A stretch of DNA of 64,000 nt from positions 186,001-250,000 of the forward strand of contig JAFAEO010000004.1 of the NCBI GenBank assembly GCA_023423975.1, in the 5' to 3' direction. Within the stretch, counting starts at the first letter, position 1. Each line of letters begins with the position of its first letter. This DNA comes from Pseudomonadota bacterium. GTDB lineage: Bacteria; Pseudomonadota; Gammaproteobacteria; Burkholderiales; Burkholderiaceae_B. A program made the translations under genes and the position numbers. Positions 50,801 to 58,894 of the stretch are shown here, in pieces. Below the pieces are notes generated by a model. The model was not told where the DNA came from. It did no database searches and saw nothing but the letters and a program-made list of their open reading frames with translations.

Positions 50801-52056
50801 GCCGCTATGTTGATCCGCTGGGGTTGCTGTTATTTGCCTTTGACGGCACCCGCAACCAGGGCAACGACACCAATTCGAATGTGTACAAACTGCAAAACCT
50901 GTACGACTCAGGCCCAGTCCACTATATTGGCGGCCCAGGCACCAGCGATGGTCTGTATGCGTTTGCCGAACCCGCTGTCTACGGCACGACCAATCCCCTG
51001 CAAAGCCCTTACGTGATGGGTCCGCTGGGCGTGTTGCTGCGCCCTGCCGACGCCCTGGCTGGAGAATCTGTTGCAGGCATCGTGCGTACCCAGATGCATC
51101 GCCTGATTGACTCCCTGCTTCGGGATGCTCCATCACTGCGCAACGCCAACGGCCATATCCCGATCGACGTCATCGGCTTTTCCCGCGGTGCGGCGGCGGC
51201 GCGCATTTTTGCAAACCAGATTCTGCAGCAGACACAAGACGGCCTGTTCAGCACCAGGGTCCACACGCCCTTTGCAAACAATGGCCAGACCCCGGATGCC
51301 TTCATGACCGTCAGTGCCTGCCTGGATTTGCGTTTTATGGGCCTGTTCGATACGGTCACGCAGCTTGGCGTGCTGGGCTCGAACAACGCCGCCTACAACT
51401 ATCAGGTGTCTCCCGCCTGGCAGTGGGTTGCCCATGCCGTGGCCTTGAATGAACATAACAATATTTTCCCGTTAACCTCTATTGGCAACGGTGAGCGCCC
51501 GAATTTCCACGAAGTCGGCTTTATGGGCAACCATTCTGATATGGGCGGTTCGGTACAAGCTGCCGATACCACCCACGTAGCCAACGCCAGTGGTTTGCCG
51601 GGCGATCTGGGCAACGTAACGCTGCAATGGATGTACCAACAGGGACGGGCAGCGGGCGTAACCTGGCGGCCACTGCCGCAGACCGCTCTGCGCATCCGCA
51701 ACCCGCTGGTTCATAACAATCTCATGGGCTATGAATGGCAGGACCCGGCCAGGGAGACACTCAAACCGGACCGTGAAATGGAAGGCGCCGACAGAACCTC
51801 GATAAGGCAGCATCAGTCTGCAAGTGTCGGCCGGACCAGACGCATGCAGGTAGAACGGTTTATCGAACGCAATCTGCCGCAGACCCGGCCGCTGACAATC
51901 GCCGACCTGTTTTACGGCAACATGATGGCGGTGCCGCCCGGTAAAGAAAAGGCGCTGGTCAGCCGGCCGATTGTCGGTCGCGCCGATATCCAGGCCTATG
52001 CCCGGTGGCTGCGGCAAACCACGGGCTTTGAGTTACAGACAGGCCAGGTATGGTAA
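47806..52056 (+). CDS. Sec-exported RHS-repeat protein with C-terminal DUF2235 (Tle1-like) lipase domain
   Basis: A 1,416-residue protein. N-terminal signal peptide (AYTHLILVLAGMLHFAPEAV, then AGQ). Residues 55-130 are a DUF6531-like start (GNPVNLATGNKYQETIDLPL, SYNAMDRSDRGLGAGWRHNF). RHS/YD repeats follow for some 800 residues (ITQADGSRILFGRR, YDPSGRVIRAVL, GCIGCAAPGLRAAYDEQGRL). The RHS core ends with LEPDPIGPIPGTDPLGYAAA and RRYVDPLGL. From about residue 1008 a DUF2235 alpha/beta-hydrolase begins (LFAFDGTRNQGNDTNSN), with the nucleophile elbow GFSRGAAAAR at Ser1126. It resembles polymorphic toxins with a lipase payload. No PAAR, VgrG, T6SS or obvious immunity gene adjoins; argS follows after 30 bases. 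The ATG at 47806 is preferred over a TTG at 47800. Confidence 0.85.
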   Translation: MRTRPRSIFPAYTHLILVLAGMLHFAPEAVAGQANIAQCVRPASGTGHPCRSSNPFTLGANEPVINSGAGNPVNLATGNKYQETIDLPLRHDGLLVMRSYNAMDRSDRGLGAGWRHNFDIDLQRTPEGLQITQADGSRILFGRRAGKTVPAIVPAYGRLMVAHSGWVWHWPDGSTLSFDRQGLLSTLNVAGRHLQIQRYSRASVFADKIRQVTSQAGQVLVFHYSQDNRAPAGTRLIRIDTPQGPIRYRYDFTAGRLVSATRDGDSQTLYLYEPAYQAADPYKLTGMAIVPRSNGHAHNSLVVGALPALESSAQSTAISVIAGRAPLVGNLPDPVAQPYRLRTWQYDPSGRVIRAVLHDQPAGPGTQWFSYSAAGAQRSITRVTDGNEQRTSFVWRRIHDRYLLESVKGHGCIGCAAPGLRAAYDEQGRLSYINGLHIARYPNGMPARLSLPQGPWPGLQLHYDRQGRGIFWSSTLTGSQHIQYNSKGQPTAQTFANGVRWSYEYDAQQRLRALRESTTSGFPTDHAPGHAAPVVATTTLDYADNGVTLKHANETQVHTKNRTRGALRVRISRSRSTENPYQVSYEDIILRHPQTGQQIQLLPEGGRLLYIYTAGQQLHSIVWEDARQQRHPVLHLTAPGEATFGNQIRMQYREDGSGRQQLHLVATAGTASRPILGLERLVARDGRILKEDYYYPAVASAVRRYYFYGGRQRLAGMTEQHYRYTKGQLTRTPVACGKRRVWYAWDRSGAGIARFDGQRTRRSRIRRDASGLPVQVGRLKTRYGVNRRLEAVYQQDRRIQRNLYNGQGQRIARHDPQAFTHFYYQDNRVIGHWSVPTGVPLRAPSSGAISRRYIYAGAVPVAFIEYARPAAFSDKPQPPFAASAGASVHTMLRRLLNDRSAATLYFIHTDTQGLPLAVTNMQAQPVWLARPEPEGKLTPLITQVQLPLRYPGQYEDEATGWFDNIYRTYDPAFGHYLEPDPIGPIPGTDPLGYAAAQPRRYVDPLGLLLFAFDGTRNQGNDTNSNVYKLQNLYDSGPVHYIGGPGTSDGLYAFAEPAVYGTTNPLQSPYVMGPLGVLLRPADALAGESVAGIVRTQMHRLIDSLLRDAPSLRNANGHIPIDVIGFSRGAAAARIFANQILQQTQDGLFSTRVHTPFANNGQTPDAFMTVSACLDLRFMGLFDTVTQLGVLGSNNAAYNYQVSPAWQWVAHAVALNEHNNIFPLTSIGNGERPNFHEVGFMGNHSDMGGSVQAADTTHVANASGLPGDLGNVTLQWMYQQGRAAGVTWRPLPQTALRIRNPLVHNNLMGYEWQDPARETLKPDREMEGADRTSIRQHQSASVGRTRRMQVERFIERNLPQTRPLTIADLFYGNMMAVPPGKEKALVSRPIVGRADIQAYARWLRQTTGFELQTGQVW

Positions 52057-52086
52057 AATCTGGCTTTTTGCCACCCCCCGGACGCC

Positions 52087-53769
52087 ATGCTCCCCGAGCT
52101 GCAACAACACTTACTTTCGCTGCTTCAAGCAGCCGTTCACCATACCCTTCCCGAGGCTACCCCGGTTATCAAACTGGAACGCCCCAAGCAGGCCGATCAC
52201 GGCGATATTGCCAGCAACGTCGCCATGCAGATCGCCAAACCTGCCCGTCGGAACCCGCGTGAACTGGCTCAGGAGATCGTCGCCCATGTACTGGCCAACC
52301 CGGCCGCCACCGGCGTGGTGGAATCGGCCGATGTGGCCGGCCCTGGCTTTATCAACTTGCGACTAACGCAGGCAACGCACCAGCAGGTCCTGCAGGCCAT
52401 TGCGCAACAGGGCAGCCAGTACGGCAATGCCGCCAGACGCAACGAGAAAGTCATTGTGGAATTTGTCTCGGCCAATCCCACCGGCCCCCTGCACGTCGGC
52501 CATGCCCGCCAGGCGGCCCTGGGCGACTGCGTCTGCCGGCTGCTTGATGCCGGCGGCTACGATGTGCTGCGCGAGTTTTATTACAATGATGCAGGCAATC
52601 AGATTCACAACCTGGCAGTCAGCACGCAGGCCCGTGCCCGCGGCATCAGCCCGGACGATGCGGCCTACCCCAGCGACGGCTATCGTGGCGAGTATATTGC
52701 CGACATTGCCCGCGATTACCTCAACAAGGCAACCGTTGTAGCAGATGATCGCAGCGTCACTGCCTCGGGCGATGTGGATGCGCTGGAAGACATCCGCCAG
52801 TTTGCCGTAGCCTGTCTGCGTCGTGAGCAGGACCTTGATCTGCAGGCTTTCGGTCTGAAGTTCGACAATTACTATCTTGAAAGTTCGCTCTATAGCGACG
52901 GCAAGGTGGAAGATACCGTCAACAAACTGATCGCCAGCGGCTACACATACGAACATGAAAACGCCCTGTGGCTGAAAACAACGGAATTGGGCACCGGCGA
53001 CGACAAAGACCGGGTCATGCGCAAGTCCGATGGTGGCTACACCTATTTTGTCCCCGACGTAGCCTATCACGTGGGCAAATGGAATCGCGGCTACACCCAC
53101 GCCATTAATATCCAGGGCACAGACCATCACGGCACCATTGCCCGTGTGCGTGCTGGCTTGCAGGCACTGAATCTGGGCATTCCCAAAACCTACCCGTCTT
53201 ATATCCTGCACAAAATGGTCAAGGTCATGCGTAACGGGCAGGAAGTCAAAATATCCAAGCGCGCCGGCAGCTATGTCACCATGCGCGATCTGATCGACTG
53301 GGTTGGGCAGGATGCCGTTCGCTACTTCCTGATCCAGCGCAAGGCTGACACCGAGTTTGTGTTTGATATTGATCTGGCGCTGGCAAAAGGCGAGGAGAAT
53401 CCGGTATATTATGTCCAGTATGCACATGCGCGCATCTGCAAGCTGCTGCGCGACTCGTCCGACCTTACAGCCGGTCTGGCCAGCGCCGACAGCAGCAGGC
53501 TGGTGGCCCCTACGGAAATCACGCTACTGAAGCGCCTGGCAGAGCTGCCAGGCCTGATTCAAACGGCAGGCCAGGAGCTGTCTCCGCATCAGGTGGCATT
53601 CTGGCTTCAGGAATGCGCAGCCGATTTCCATTCGTGGTACAACGCCGAGCGCATCATGCTTGACGATATCGAATTGAAACGTGCGCGGCTGCGTCTGGCC
53701 GATGCCACCCGTCAGGTCATTGCCAATGGCCTTGGCCTGCTGGGTGTGTCCGCACCTCAGCAAATGTAA
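52087..53769 (+). CDS. argS: Arginyl-tRNA synthetase
   Basis: A 560-residue class I synthetase that charges tRNA-Arg. The HIGH motif is HVGH within PTGPLHVGHARQAALGD near residue 137, the KMSKS-type loop appears as KISKRAG near 387, and the C-terminal anticodon-binding domain carries YVQYAHARICKLLRD. The N-terminal Add1 domain (residues 1-100) is present. It starts 30 bases after the RHS gene and is followed by the SPOR gene after 16 bases, so argS-SPOR-dsbA may share transcription. Confidence 0.97.
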   Translation: MLPELQQHLLSLLQAAVHHTLPEATPVIKLERPKQADHGDIASNVAMQIAKPARRNPRELAQEIVAHVLANPAATGVVESADVAGPGFINLRLTQATHQQVLQAIAQQGSQYGNAARRNEKVIVEFVSANPTGPLHVGHARQAALGDCVCRLLDAGGYDVLREFYYNDAGNQIHNLAVSTQARARGISPDDAAYPSDGYRGEYIADIARDYLNKATVVADDRSVTASGDVDALEDIRQFAVACLRREQDLDLQAFGLKFDNYYLESSLYSDGKVEDTVNKLIASGYTYEHENALWLKTTELGTGDDKDRVMRKSDGGYTYFVPDVAYHVGKWNRGYTHAINIQGTDHHGTIARVRAGLQALNLGIPKTYPSYILHKMVKVMRNGQEVKISKRAGSYVTMRDLIDWVGQDAVRYFLIQRKADTEFVFDIDLALAKGEENPVYYVQYAHARICKLLRDSSDLTAGLASADSSRLVAPTEITLLKRLAELPGLIQTAGQELSPHQVAFWLQECAADFHSWYNAERIMLDDIELKRARLRLADATRQVIANGLGLLGVSAPQQM

Positions 53770-53785
53770 GCGAGACTGTTCCACT

Positions 53786-54592
53786 ATGGCAACACGCAAG
53801 AAACGCCCCGCCGCCCGCAGTTCCCGATCGTCTTCCGGCTCTGGCATGACATTTTCGTCTATCCTGCTGGGTCTGATTATCGGCCTGTCCGTGGCTGCCG
53901 TAGCCGCTTTCATGATCATGCGTTCGCCGTCTCCCATTCAGGATCATCGGCAACCGGCCACGAGCCAGCCTGGCACCATCACAGGCCAGGCCGCGCCCAG
54001 CCCGGGTGCTGCGCTCATCGATCCGAATGCATGGATGAACAACGACGGCAGCATCAATTCTGCACAACAACCGCCGTCCCGTGCGAAAATTGAACCACTG
54101 CCTCCGCTACTGGGCATCCCGGAAGATGCCGGCGATATGCCGTTTACCGCTGGCGGCACCCTGACGCCCGCAACCCCGCCGACAAAAGCAGCGCCCAAGA
54201 CGGATGACGACCAGATTGCCTCGCTGATTAACACCTTGCCCGGCGAAAAAACACCGGCCACCAAGGCGCCGGCCCCTTCCAGAAACGGACAGATCGCAGC
54301 AAGCCCGGCCACCGCACCCAAGACTGCAGTAGCCAATACACCACCCGCCGCTCAGACCCGCGGCAGCGCTCCGCGCTACCTGCAAGTGGGGTCCTATCGC
54401 GATGAGAAAGAAGCCGATGCCTTTCGTGCCCGCATGATTATGATGGGTTTCAATGTGCAGATCCAGAAAGCCAGAGTGAACAATATGGACGTCAATCGCG
54501 TCCGTATCGGCCCCTTCGATAGCGAGAAGGAACTGAGCGAGTCCCGCGCCCAGCTCTCCGGGGCTAAAATCAACTCCACCATCGTGCGCTAG
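53786..54592 (+). CDS. SPOR-domain inner membrane protein
   Basis: A 268-residue protein. After a basic N-terminus (MATRKKRPAARSSRSS) a single helix (SILLGLIIGLSVAAVAAFMI, residues 25-45) anchors it, with a Pro/Ala-rich periplasmic linker to about residue 185 and a C-terminal SPOR domain (RYLQVGSYRDEKEADAFRAR, MMGFNVQIQKA, VNRVRIGPFDSEKELSESRA). SPOR domains bind denuded peptidoglycan at the division site, so this is a cell-division protein like FtsN or DedD. ATG at 53786, 16 bases after the argS stop. Confidence 0.9.
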   Translation: MATRKKRPAARSSRSSSGSGMTFSSILLGLIIGLSVAAVAAFMIMRSPSPIQDHRQPATSQPGTITGQAAPSPGAALIDPNAWMNNDGSINSAQQPPSRAKIEPLPPLLGIPEDAGDMPFTAGGTLTPATPPTKAAPKTDDDQIASLINTLPGEKTPATKAPAPSRNGQIAASPATAPKTAVANTPPAAQTRGSAPRYLQVGSYRDEKEADAFRARMIMMGFNVQIQKARVNNMDVNRVRIGPFDSEKELSESRAQLSGAKINSTIVR

Positions 54593-54712
54593 GCCAGGGC
54601 ACGCCAGGCGGGAACTTTACGGGGCGCAGCATGTCCTAATGCAGTACCGCCGGATCCAGTGGCGGCTCGCGGGCATGAGTGCCCGATTATTAACCAATTT
54701 CACAAACAGACT

Positions 54713-55348
54713 ATGAAATCATCCTCCATTGTGCTCCGTTTCGTATCTGCCGCCCTGCTTACCGGTGCTGCAGCCTTTGTTCCCGTCATGGCCCAGTCCG
54801 GACCGGCATTCAAGACATTGAATACCGCCCAGCCTTCAGGATCGGGAGACAAAGTTGAAGTAATGGAATTTTTCGCCTACAGCTGCCCTCATTGCGCCGA
54901 AATGGAACCGATGGTGGAAAAATGGGTAAAAACCTTGCCTGCCAATGTCGCGTTCGTACGTGTTCCAGTTGCTTTCAATGCCGCCATGCAACCCATGCAG
55001 CAACTGTATTATTCGCTGGAAGCGCTGGACAAGCTTGATCTGCATCCGAAAGTATTCAATGCCATTCACCAGGAAGGCAAAAAACTGTTTACCAAGGATG
55101 CCATTATCGACTGGGCTGCCAGCCAGGGCATTGACAAGGCTGCCTTTACCTCTGCATTCGATTCTTTTGGCGTGACAGCCAAAGTCAAACGCGCCGCCGA
55201 AATGACCGATACCTATGCCATTGAAGGCACGCCTTCGTTTGCCATCGGCGGAAAGTACGTGACCTCTCCTGGCATGACGGGTGACTATGCGTCCAGCATC
55301 ACGCAGGCACAGAAACTGCTTGACCAGGTTCTCGCCGAGAAAAAATAA
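54713..55348 (+). CDS. dsbA: Thiol:disulfide interchange protein DsbA
   Basis: A 211-residue precursor that forms disulfides in the periplasm. Signal peptide RFVSAALLTGAAAFVPVMA. The active site is CPHC (58-61) in VMEFFAYSCPHCAEMEP, and the cis-proline loop is IEGTPSFAIGGKYVT. The N-terminus of the long frame (18 residues) is not used; the ATG at 54713 opens the signal peptide. It lies 120 bases after the SPOR gene on the same strand. Likely clients in this window include the cysteine-bearing CreA and the unknown exported protein at 37718. Confidence 0.95.
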   Translation: MKSSSIVLRFVSAALLTGAAAFVPVMAQSGPAFKTLNTAQPSGSGDKVEVMEFFAYSCPHCAEMEPMVEKWVKTLPANVAFVRVPVAFNAAMQPMQQLYYSLEALDKLDLHPKVFNAIHQEGKKLFTKDAIIDWAASQGIDKAAFTSAFDSFGVTAKVKRAAEMTDTYAIEGTPSFAIGGKYVTSPGMTGDYASSITQAQKLLDQVLAEKK

Positions 55349-55681
55349 AACGACGGCCAGCGCGCGCCGTACCCGCGCGCGTCTCGCATGCAGCACGATG
55401 CGCCACACGGATCGACGCTGTCGGATCGCGAGCAGCTTGTCACTATCAATGTATCGGCTGCCAGATCACGGCTACGGGAAAACCGGGCGCCAGGGCTTAT
55501 ACTGACAGCTGACCCAATTTTCTTTTTCAATCTTGCGATAATCGCGCATTATTACAGTTGAAAAGAATGCAGTCGCTGCTGCGCGATGCAGTCAGAAACG
55601 TTCATTCCGGCGTGAACGCCGATGGCTGCGGCGCTTGCGCGACCATTGAATGCAACAGGCCTGCCGGCAGCGAGATGACAC
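55349..55681. other. Intergenic region dsbA-yggS
   Basis: About 330 bases. Contains a GC-rich hairpin just after dsbA (around 55361-55379) with no T-run and an 11-base palindrome GCGATAATCGC (55535-55545) that includes a GATAAT -10-like box without a proper -35. No gene is convincing. Confidence 0.45.
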
Positions 55682-56497
55682 ATGAGCACACCTCCTTCTT
55701 TGGATACCCCCACCAGGCACGATCAGCACGGCCACTGGCCGCAGGCCGACTCTGTCGAAGACTTTGCCCATAACCTGGCGACAGTTCAGGCACGCATTAA
55801 CGCCTCCTGCCAGCGCGTTGGACGCGATCCGTCCAGCGTGCGCCTGCTCCCGGTAAGCAAGACCAAGCCCGAAGCCAGCCTGCGCCTGGCCTATACGGCC
55901 GGCTGCCGCCAGTTCGGTGAAAACAAGCCGCAGGAAGCCTACCGCAAGTGGGAAGAAATGGCAGACCTGAGTGATCTGCACTGGTCCGTGATCGGCCATT
56001 TACAGACCAACAAAGCCAAGCTGGTCGCGCGCTTTGCCACCGAGTTTCAGGCGCTGGACAGCCTGCGTGTGGCCGAAGCCCTGGAGCGGCGCCTGCAAGC
56101 CGAAGGTCGCGGACTCGATGTCTTCGTGCAGGTTAACACTTCGGGTGAAGCCAGCAAATATGGCCTGCCACCAGAGGAGGTGGCCGCCTTTTTACAGCAG
56201 CTACCGGTATTTTCCGCCTTGCGGGTGCGCGGCCTGATGACGCTGGCGTTGCTGTCGGCCGATGCCTCACGCGTGCGCAACTGTTTCATACTGCTACGCG
56301 AACTGCGCGAGCGGCTGCGGCAGGACGCGCCTGCCAGCATCGCACTGGATGAACTGTCCATGGGCATGTCGGGCGACTATGAAATTGCCATTGAAGAAGG
56401 TGCGACGGTGGTACGCGTCGGCCAGGCCATTTTCGGTGCACGTGACACGCCAGACGCCTACTACTGGCCATCCGCAGAACAAGGAGAAGCACGTTGA
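55682..56497 (+). CDS. yggS: PLP homeostasis protein YggS (PLPBP family)
   Basis: A 271-residue fold-type III PLP-binding protein. The PLP lysine is Lys60 in LLPVSKTKPEASL. Others: FGENKPQEAYRKWEEM, HWSVIGHLQTNKAKL, LDVFVQVNTSGEASKYG, MGMSGDYEIAIEEGATVVRV. YggS binds PLP and controls the free pool without catalysing a known reaction. It is about 35 residues longer than the E. coli protein, at the N-terminus. Its stop overlaps the TTG start of the pyridoxal kinase gene, so both PLP-handling proteins are made together. Confidence 0.93.
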   Translation: MSTPPSLDTPTRHDQHGHWPQADSVEDFAHNLATVQARINASCQRVGRDPSSVRLLPVSKTKPEASLRLAYTAGCRQFGENKPQEAYRKWEEMADLSDLHWSVIGHLQTNKAKLVARFATEFQALDSLRVAEALERRLQAEGRGLDVFVQVNTSGEASKYGLPPEEVAAFLQQLPVFSALRVRGLMTLALLSADASRVRNCFILLRELRERLRQDAPASIALDELSMGMSGDYEIAIEEGATVVRVGQAIFGARDTPDAYYWPSAEQGEAR

Positions 56498-57390
56498 GCG
56501 ATACTATAGAACCCGGTGCTCACACCGACCCGGTGTCTTCGCTGCGCCCACTGCCTATTGAAGTAGTCTCAGTCCAGTCGCAGGTCGTGTATGGTCGCGT
56601 GGGCAATAACGTAGCGGTCCCGGCGCTCCAGGCACAGGGCCTGACCGTCGCCACGGTCCCGACCGTGGTCTTCAGCAACACGCCGCACTATCCCACGTTT
56701 CACGGCGGTGCTATTCCTAGCGAATGGTTCAGCGGCTATCTGAGCGATCTGTTCGCACGCAACGCACTGGGGCAACTGCGGGCTGTCCTGACAGGCTATA
56801 TGGGCGGCCCGCAGCAGGCCCGGTTATTGGCTGAGTGGCTTGTGCGTGTCCTGCAGACGCGCCCCTCCCTGCAGGTCGTGATCGATCCCGTCCTGGGCGA
56901 TCATGATACCGGGCAATATGTCAGTCCGGATATGACAGAGGCCTACCTGCGCCATCTGCTGCCGCTGGCCGACGGACTCACGCCCAATGGCTTCGAGCTG
57001 CAACAGCTCACGGGAATTGCGGGATCGGATATCGATAGCGTGGTCATTGCCGCACGTCGTTTGCTGACCGGCCGCACGCAATGGGTCATCGTCACCAGCG
57101 CGGCGCCTGCCGCCTGGCCCGACAACCAGATGCTGGTGGCCGTGGTAACGCGACACGAGCACAAAATCCTGAGCCATGCCCGCATTGATGCCTCGCCCAA
57201 AGGGACCGGCGATCTGTTCAGCGCCACCCTCACTGGCCGGTTGCTATGCGGTGCATCGCTATTTGACGCAGCCCGTTACGCCTGTGATCAACTGATTGAG
57301 GCATTGGCGCTGACCCGCCAGGCGCAATCGGCTGAACTGCTGCTTCCACCTGCCGCCGGCTTGACGAGAGACCACCCAGCCCAGGTCTGA
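56494..57390 (+). CDS. pdxY: Pyridoxal kinase PdxY, TTG start
   Basis: A 298-residue ribokinase-like enzyme (E. coli PdxY 287) that phosphorylates pyridoxal to PLP with ATP. Features: VVSVQSQVVYGRVGNNVAV near the start, VVIDPVLGDHDTGQYVSPDM, LTPNGFELQQLTG and PKGTGDLFSATLTGRLL with the catalytic Asp in GTGD. The start codon is TTG at 56494, overlapping the yggS stop (TTGA), with AAGGAG seven bases upstream; no ATG is near. The operon with yggS joins PLP salvage and PLP buffering. Confidence 0.92.
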   Translation: MSDTIEPGAHTDPVSSLRPLPIEVVSVQSQVVYGRVGNNVAVPALQAQGLTVATVPTVVFSNTPHYPTFHGGAIPSEWFSGYLSDLFARNALGQLRAVLTGYMGGPQQARLLAEWLVRVLQTRPSLQVVIDPVLGDHDTGQYVSPDMTEAYLRHLLPLADGLTPNGFELQQLTGIAGSDIDSVVIAARRLLTGRTQWVIVTSAAPAAWPDNQMLVAVVTRHEHKILSHARIDASPKGTGDLFSATLTGRLLCGASLFDAARYACDQLIEALALTRQAQSAELLLPPAAGLTRDHPAQV

Positions 57391-57525
57391 TAGTAGCTGC
57401 CTGCCGCGCAGCAGGCCTGGGGCCGGACCCTGGAGGTGAAAGGCGCGAAAAGTGCGAGGTACGAAACACCGAACACGCCGCCATTCACCACAGGCCGCCT
57501 CGCGTTTTGAGCTATCGGGTGTGTA

Positions 57526-57549
57526 TTAAACACGTACTTAAACACGTAC
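57526..57549. repeat. Perfect 12-base tandem repeat
   Basis: TTAAACACGTAC occurs twice end to end (57526-57537 and 57538-57549) in the gap after pdxY and before the metC end. Confidence 0.75.
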
Positions 57550-57622
57550 CTGCCCCTCAGGCCTGCCACACCAATTCACACGCCGCAGAGATCCACGCCC
57601 GGGTGCCGGCAATCATGCCGGC

Positions 57623-58828
57623 TCAGACCACACCCGCTTTGTTCATAGCCTGCTGCAAATCGGCAATCAGATCATCAACAGACTCCAGGCCAATATGCAG
57701 GCGCGCCACCTGCACATCGCCGTTTGCATGCTCGTCAAAGTAGGCATGACTGCGCAACGCGCCGGTATCGACCCACTGCACCAGACTTTCGTAACCGCCC
57801 CAGGAATAACCGATGCCGAACAGCGTCAATGCATTAACAAAGGTGCGCATTTGGTCTGCAGAAATGGCCAACGCAACTGACAATAAGCCGTTGGAGCCGG
57901 TGCAATCGCGCTTCCACAAATCATGGCCGGCATCCTGCGGCCAGGCCGGATGAAAAATCTGTTGCACTGCTGGCTGCTGCGCCAGCCACTGGCAGACCGC
58001 CAGCGCATTGCGCGCATGCTGTTGCATACGCACCGGCAACGTACGCACCCCACGGATGGCCAGCCAGGCATCATCGGCGCTGATGGAAAACCCCATTGCA
58101 TACTGATTAGTGTCGATGGTCTTGATGAGTTCAGGATCGTTGGCAATGACTGCGCCCAGCATCAGATCGGAGTGTCCGGCCACATATTTGGTGCCGGCCA
58201 CGATACTGACATCGGCCCCCAATGCCAGGGGCTGATAAGCGTAGCCGGAACCCCAGGTATTGTCGGTAACCAGGATCAGCCCGTGCCGTCGGGCGAATTC
58301 GGCCAGCGCCGGCATGTCCAGCATTTGCATGAGCAAAGACCCGGGCGCTTCCACATACAGTATTTTGGTGTTCGGCTTTACGTGCTGCTCCAGCGCCTGC
58401 ACGTCTTTGGCCGAGGTAAAGGTGGCCTCGATGCCCATGCGCTGCAGCACGGTATTGTTCAGATGATAAACCGGCCCGTATACGCAATCGGCTGCCAGCA
58501 GATGGTCGCCCGCACTTAGCAGCGAAAGCAGCGCCATGCTGATCGCGCCCAGGCCCGACGAGGCCAGAAAGGCGCGTTGTCCGCCTTCGAGCGCGCAGAA
58601 TATATCTTCCAGGGCGGCGTGGGTTTCCATGCCCATGCGACCATAAGTGACCAGACGTTCGCCGCGGCTTTTGCGTTTATAGGTGTCCTCCAGGTCCTCG
58701 AGCGTATTGAATCTGACCGTACTGGTGCGGATGGCCGGCAGGCCTACCGGCGCAACCGGATGCTGCGCGTCACACGGCGCCGTGCCCAGATGCTGTAAAC
58801 GGGTATGAATGGAAGATTCGGAAGACAT
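57623..58828 (-). CDS. metC: Cystathionine beta-lyase
   Basis: A 401-residue PLP enzyme of the Cys/Met metabolism family that cleaves cystathionine to homocysteine, pyruvate and ammonia. The Schiff-base lysine is Lys214 in IVAGTKYVAGHSDLMLG; DCVYGP (Tyr117), VTDNTWGSGYAYQPL and GFSISADDAWLAIRGVRTL are the MetC branch pattern. The ATG at 58828 is the family start (SIHTRLQHLG follows); the reading frame continues far upstream but that part overlaps the LysE gene and is not protein-like. It is divergent from a LysE-type exporter, so an amino-acid link is plausible. Confidence 0.93.
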   Translation of the reverse strand: MSSESSIHTRLQHLGTAPCDAQHPVAPVGLPAIRTSTVRFNTLEDLEDTYKRKSRGERLVTYGRMGMETHAALEDIFCALEGGQRAFLASSGLGAISMALLSLLSAGDHLLAADCVYGPVYHLNNTVLQRMGIEATFTSAKDVQALEQHVKPNTKILYVEAPGSLLMQMLDMPALAEFARRHGLILVTDNTWGSGYAYQPLALGADVSIVAGTKYVAGHSDLMLGAVIANDPELIKTIDTNQYAMGFSISADDAWLAIRGVRTLPVRMQQHARNALAVCQWLAQQPAVQQIFHPAWPQDAGHDLWKRDCTGSNGLLSVALAISADQMRTFVNALTLFGIGYSWGGYESLVQWVDTGALRSHAYFDEHANGDVQVARLHIGLESVDDLIADLQQAMNKAGVV

Positions 58829-58894
58829 GGTGCGACCCTGTGGTTTATGATTCGAACAGTCAATCATTATAGCCACGTCCGATACGGAGACATC

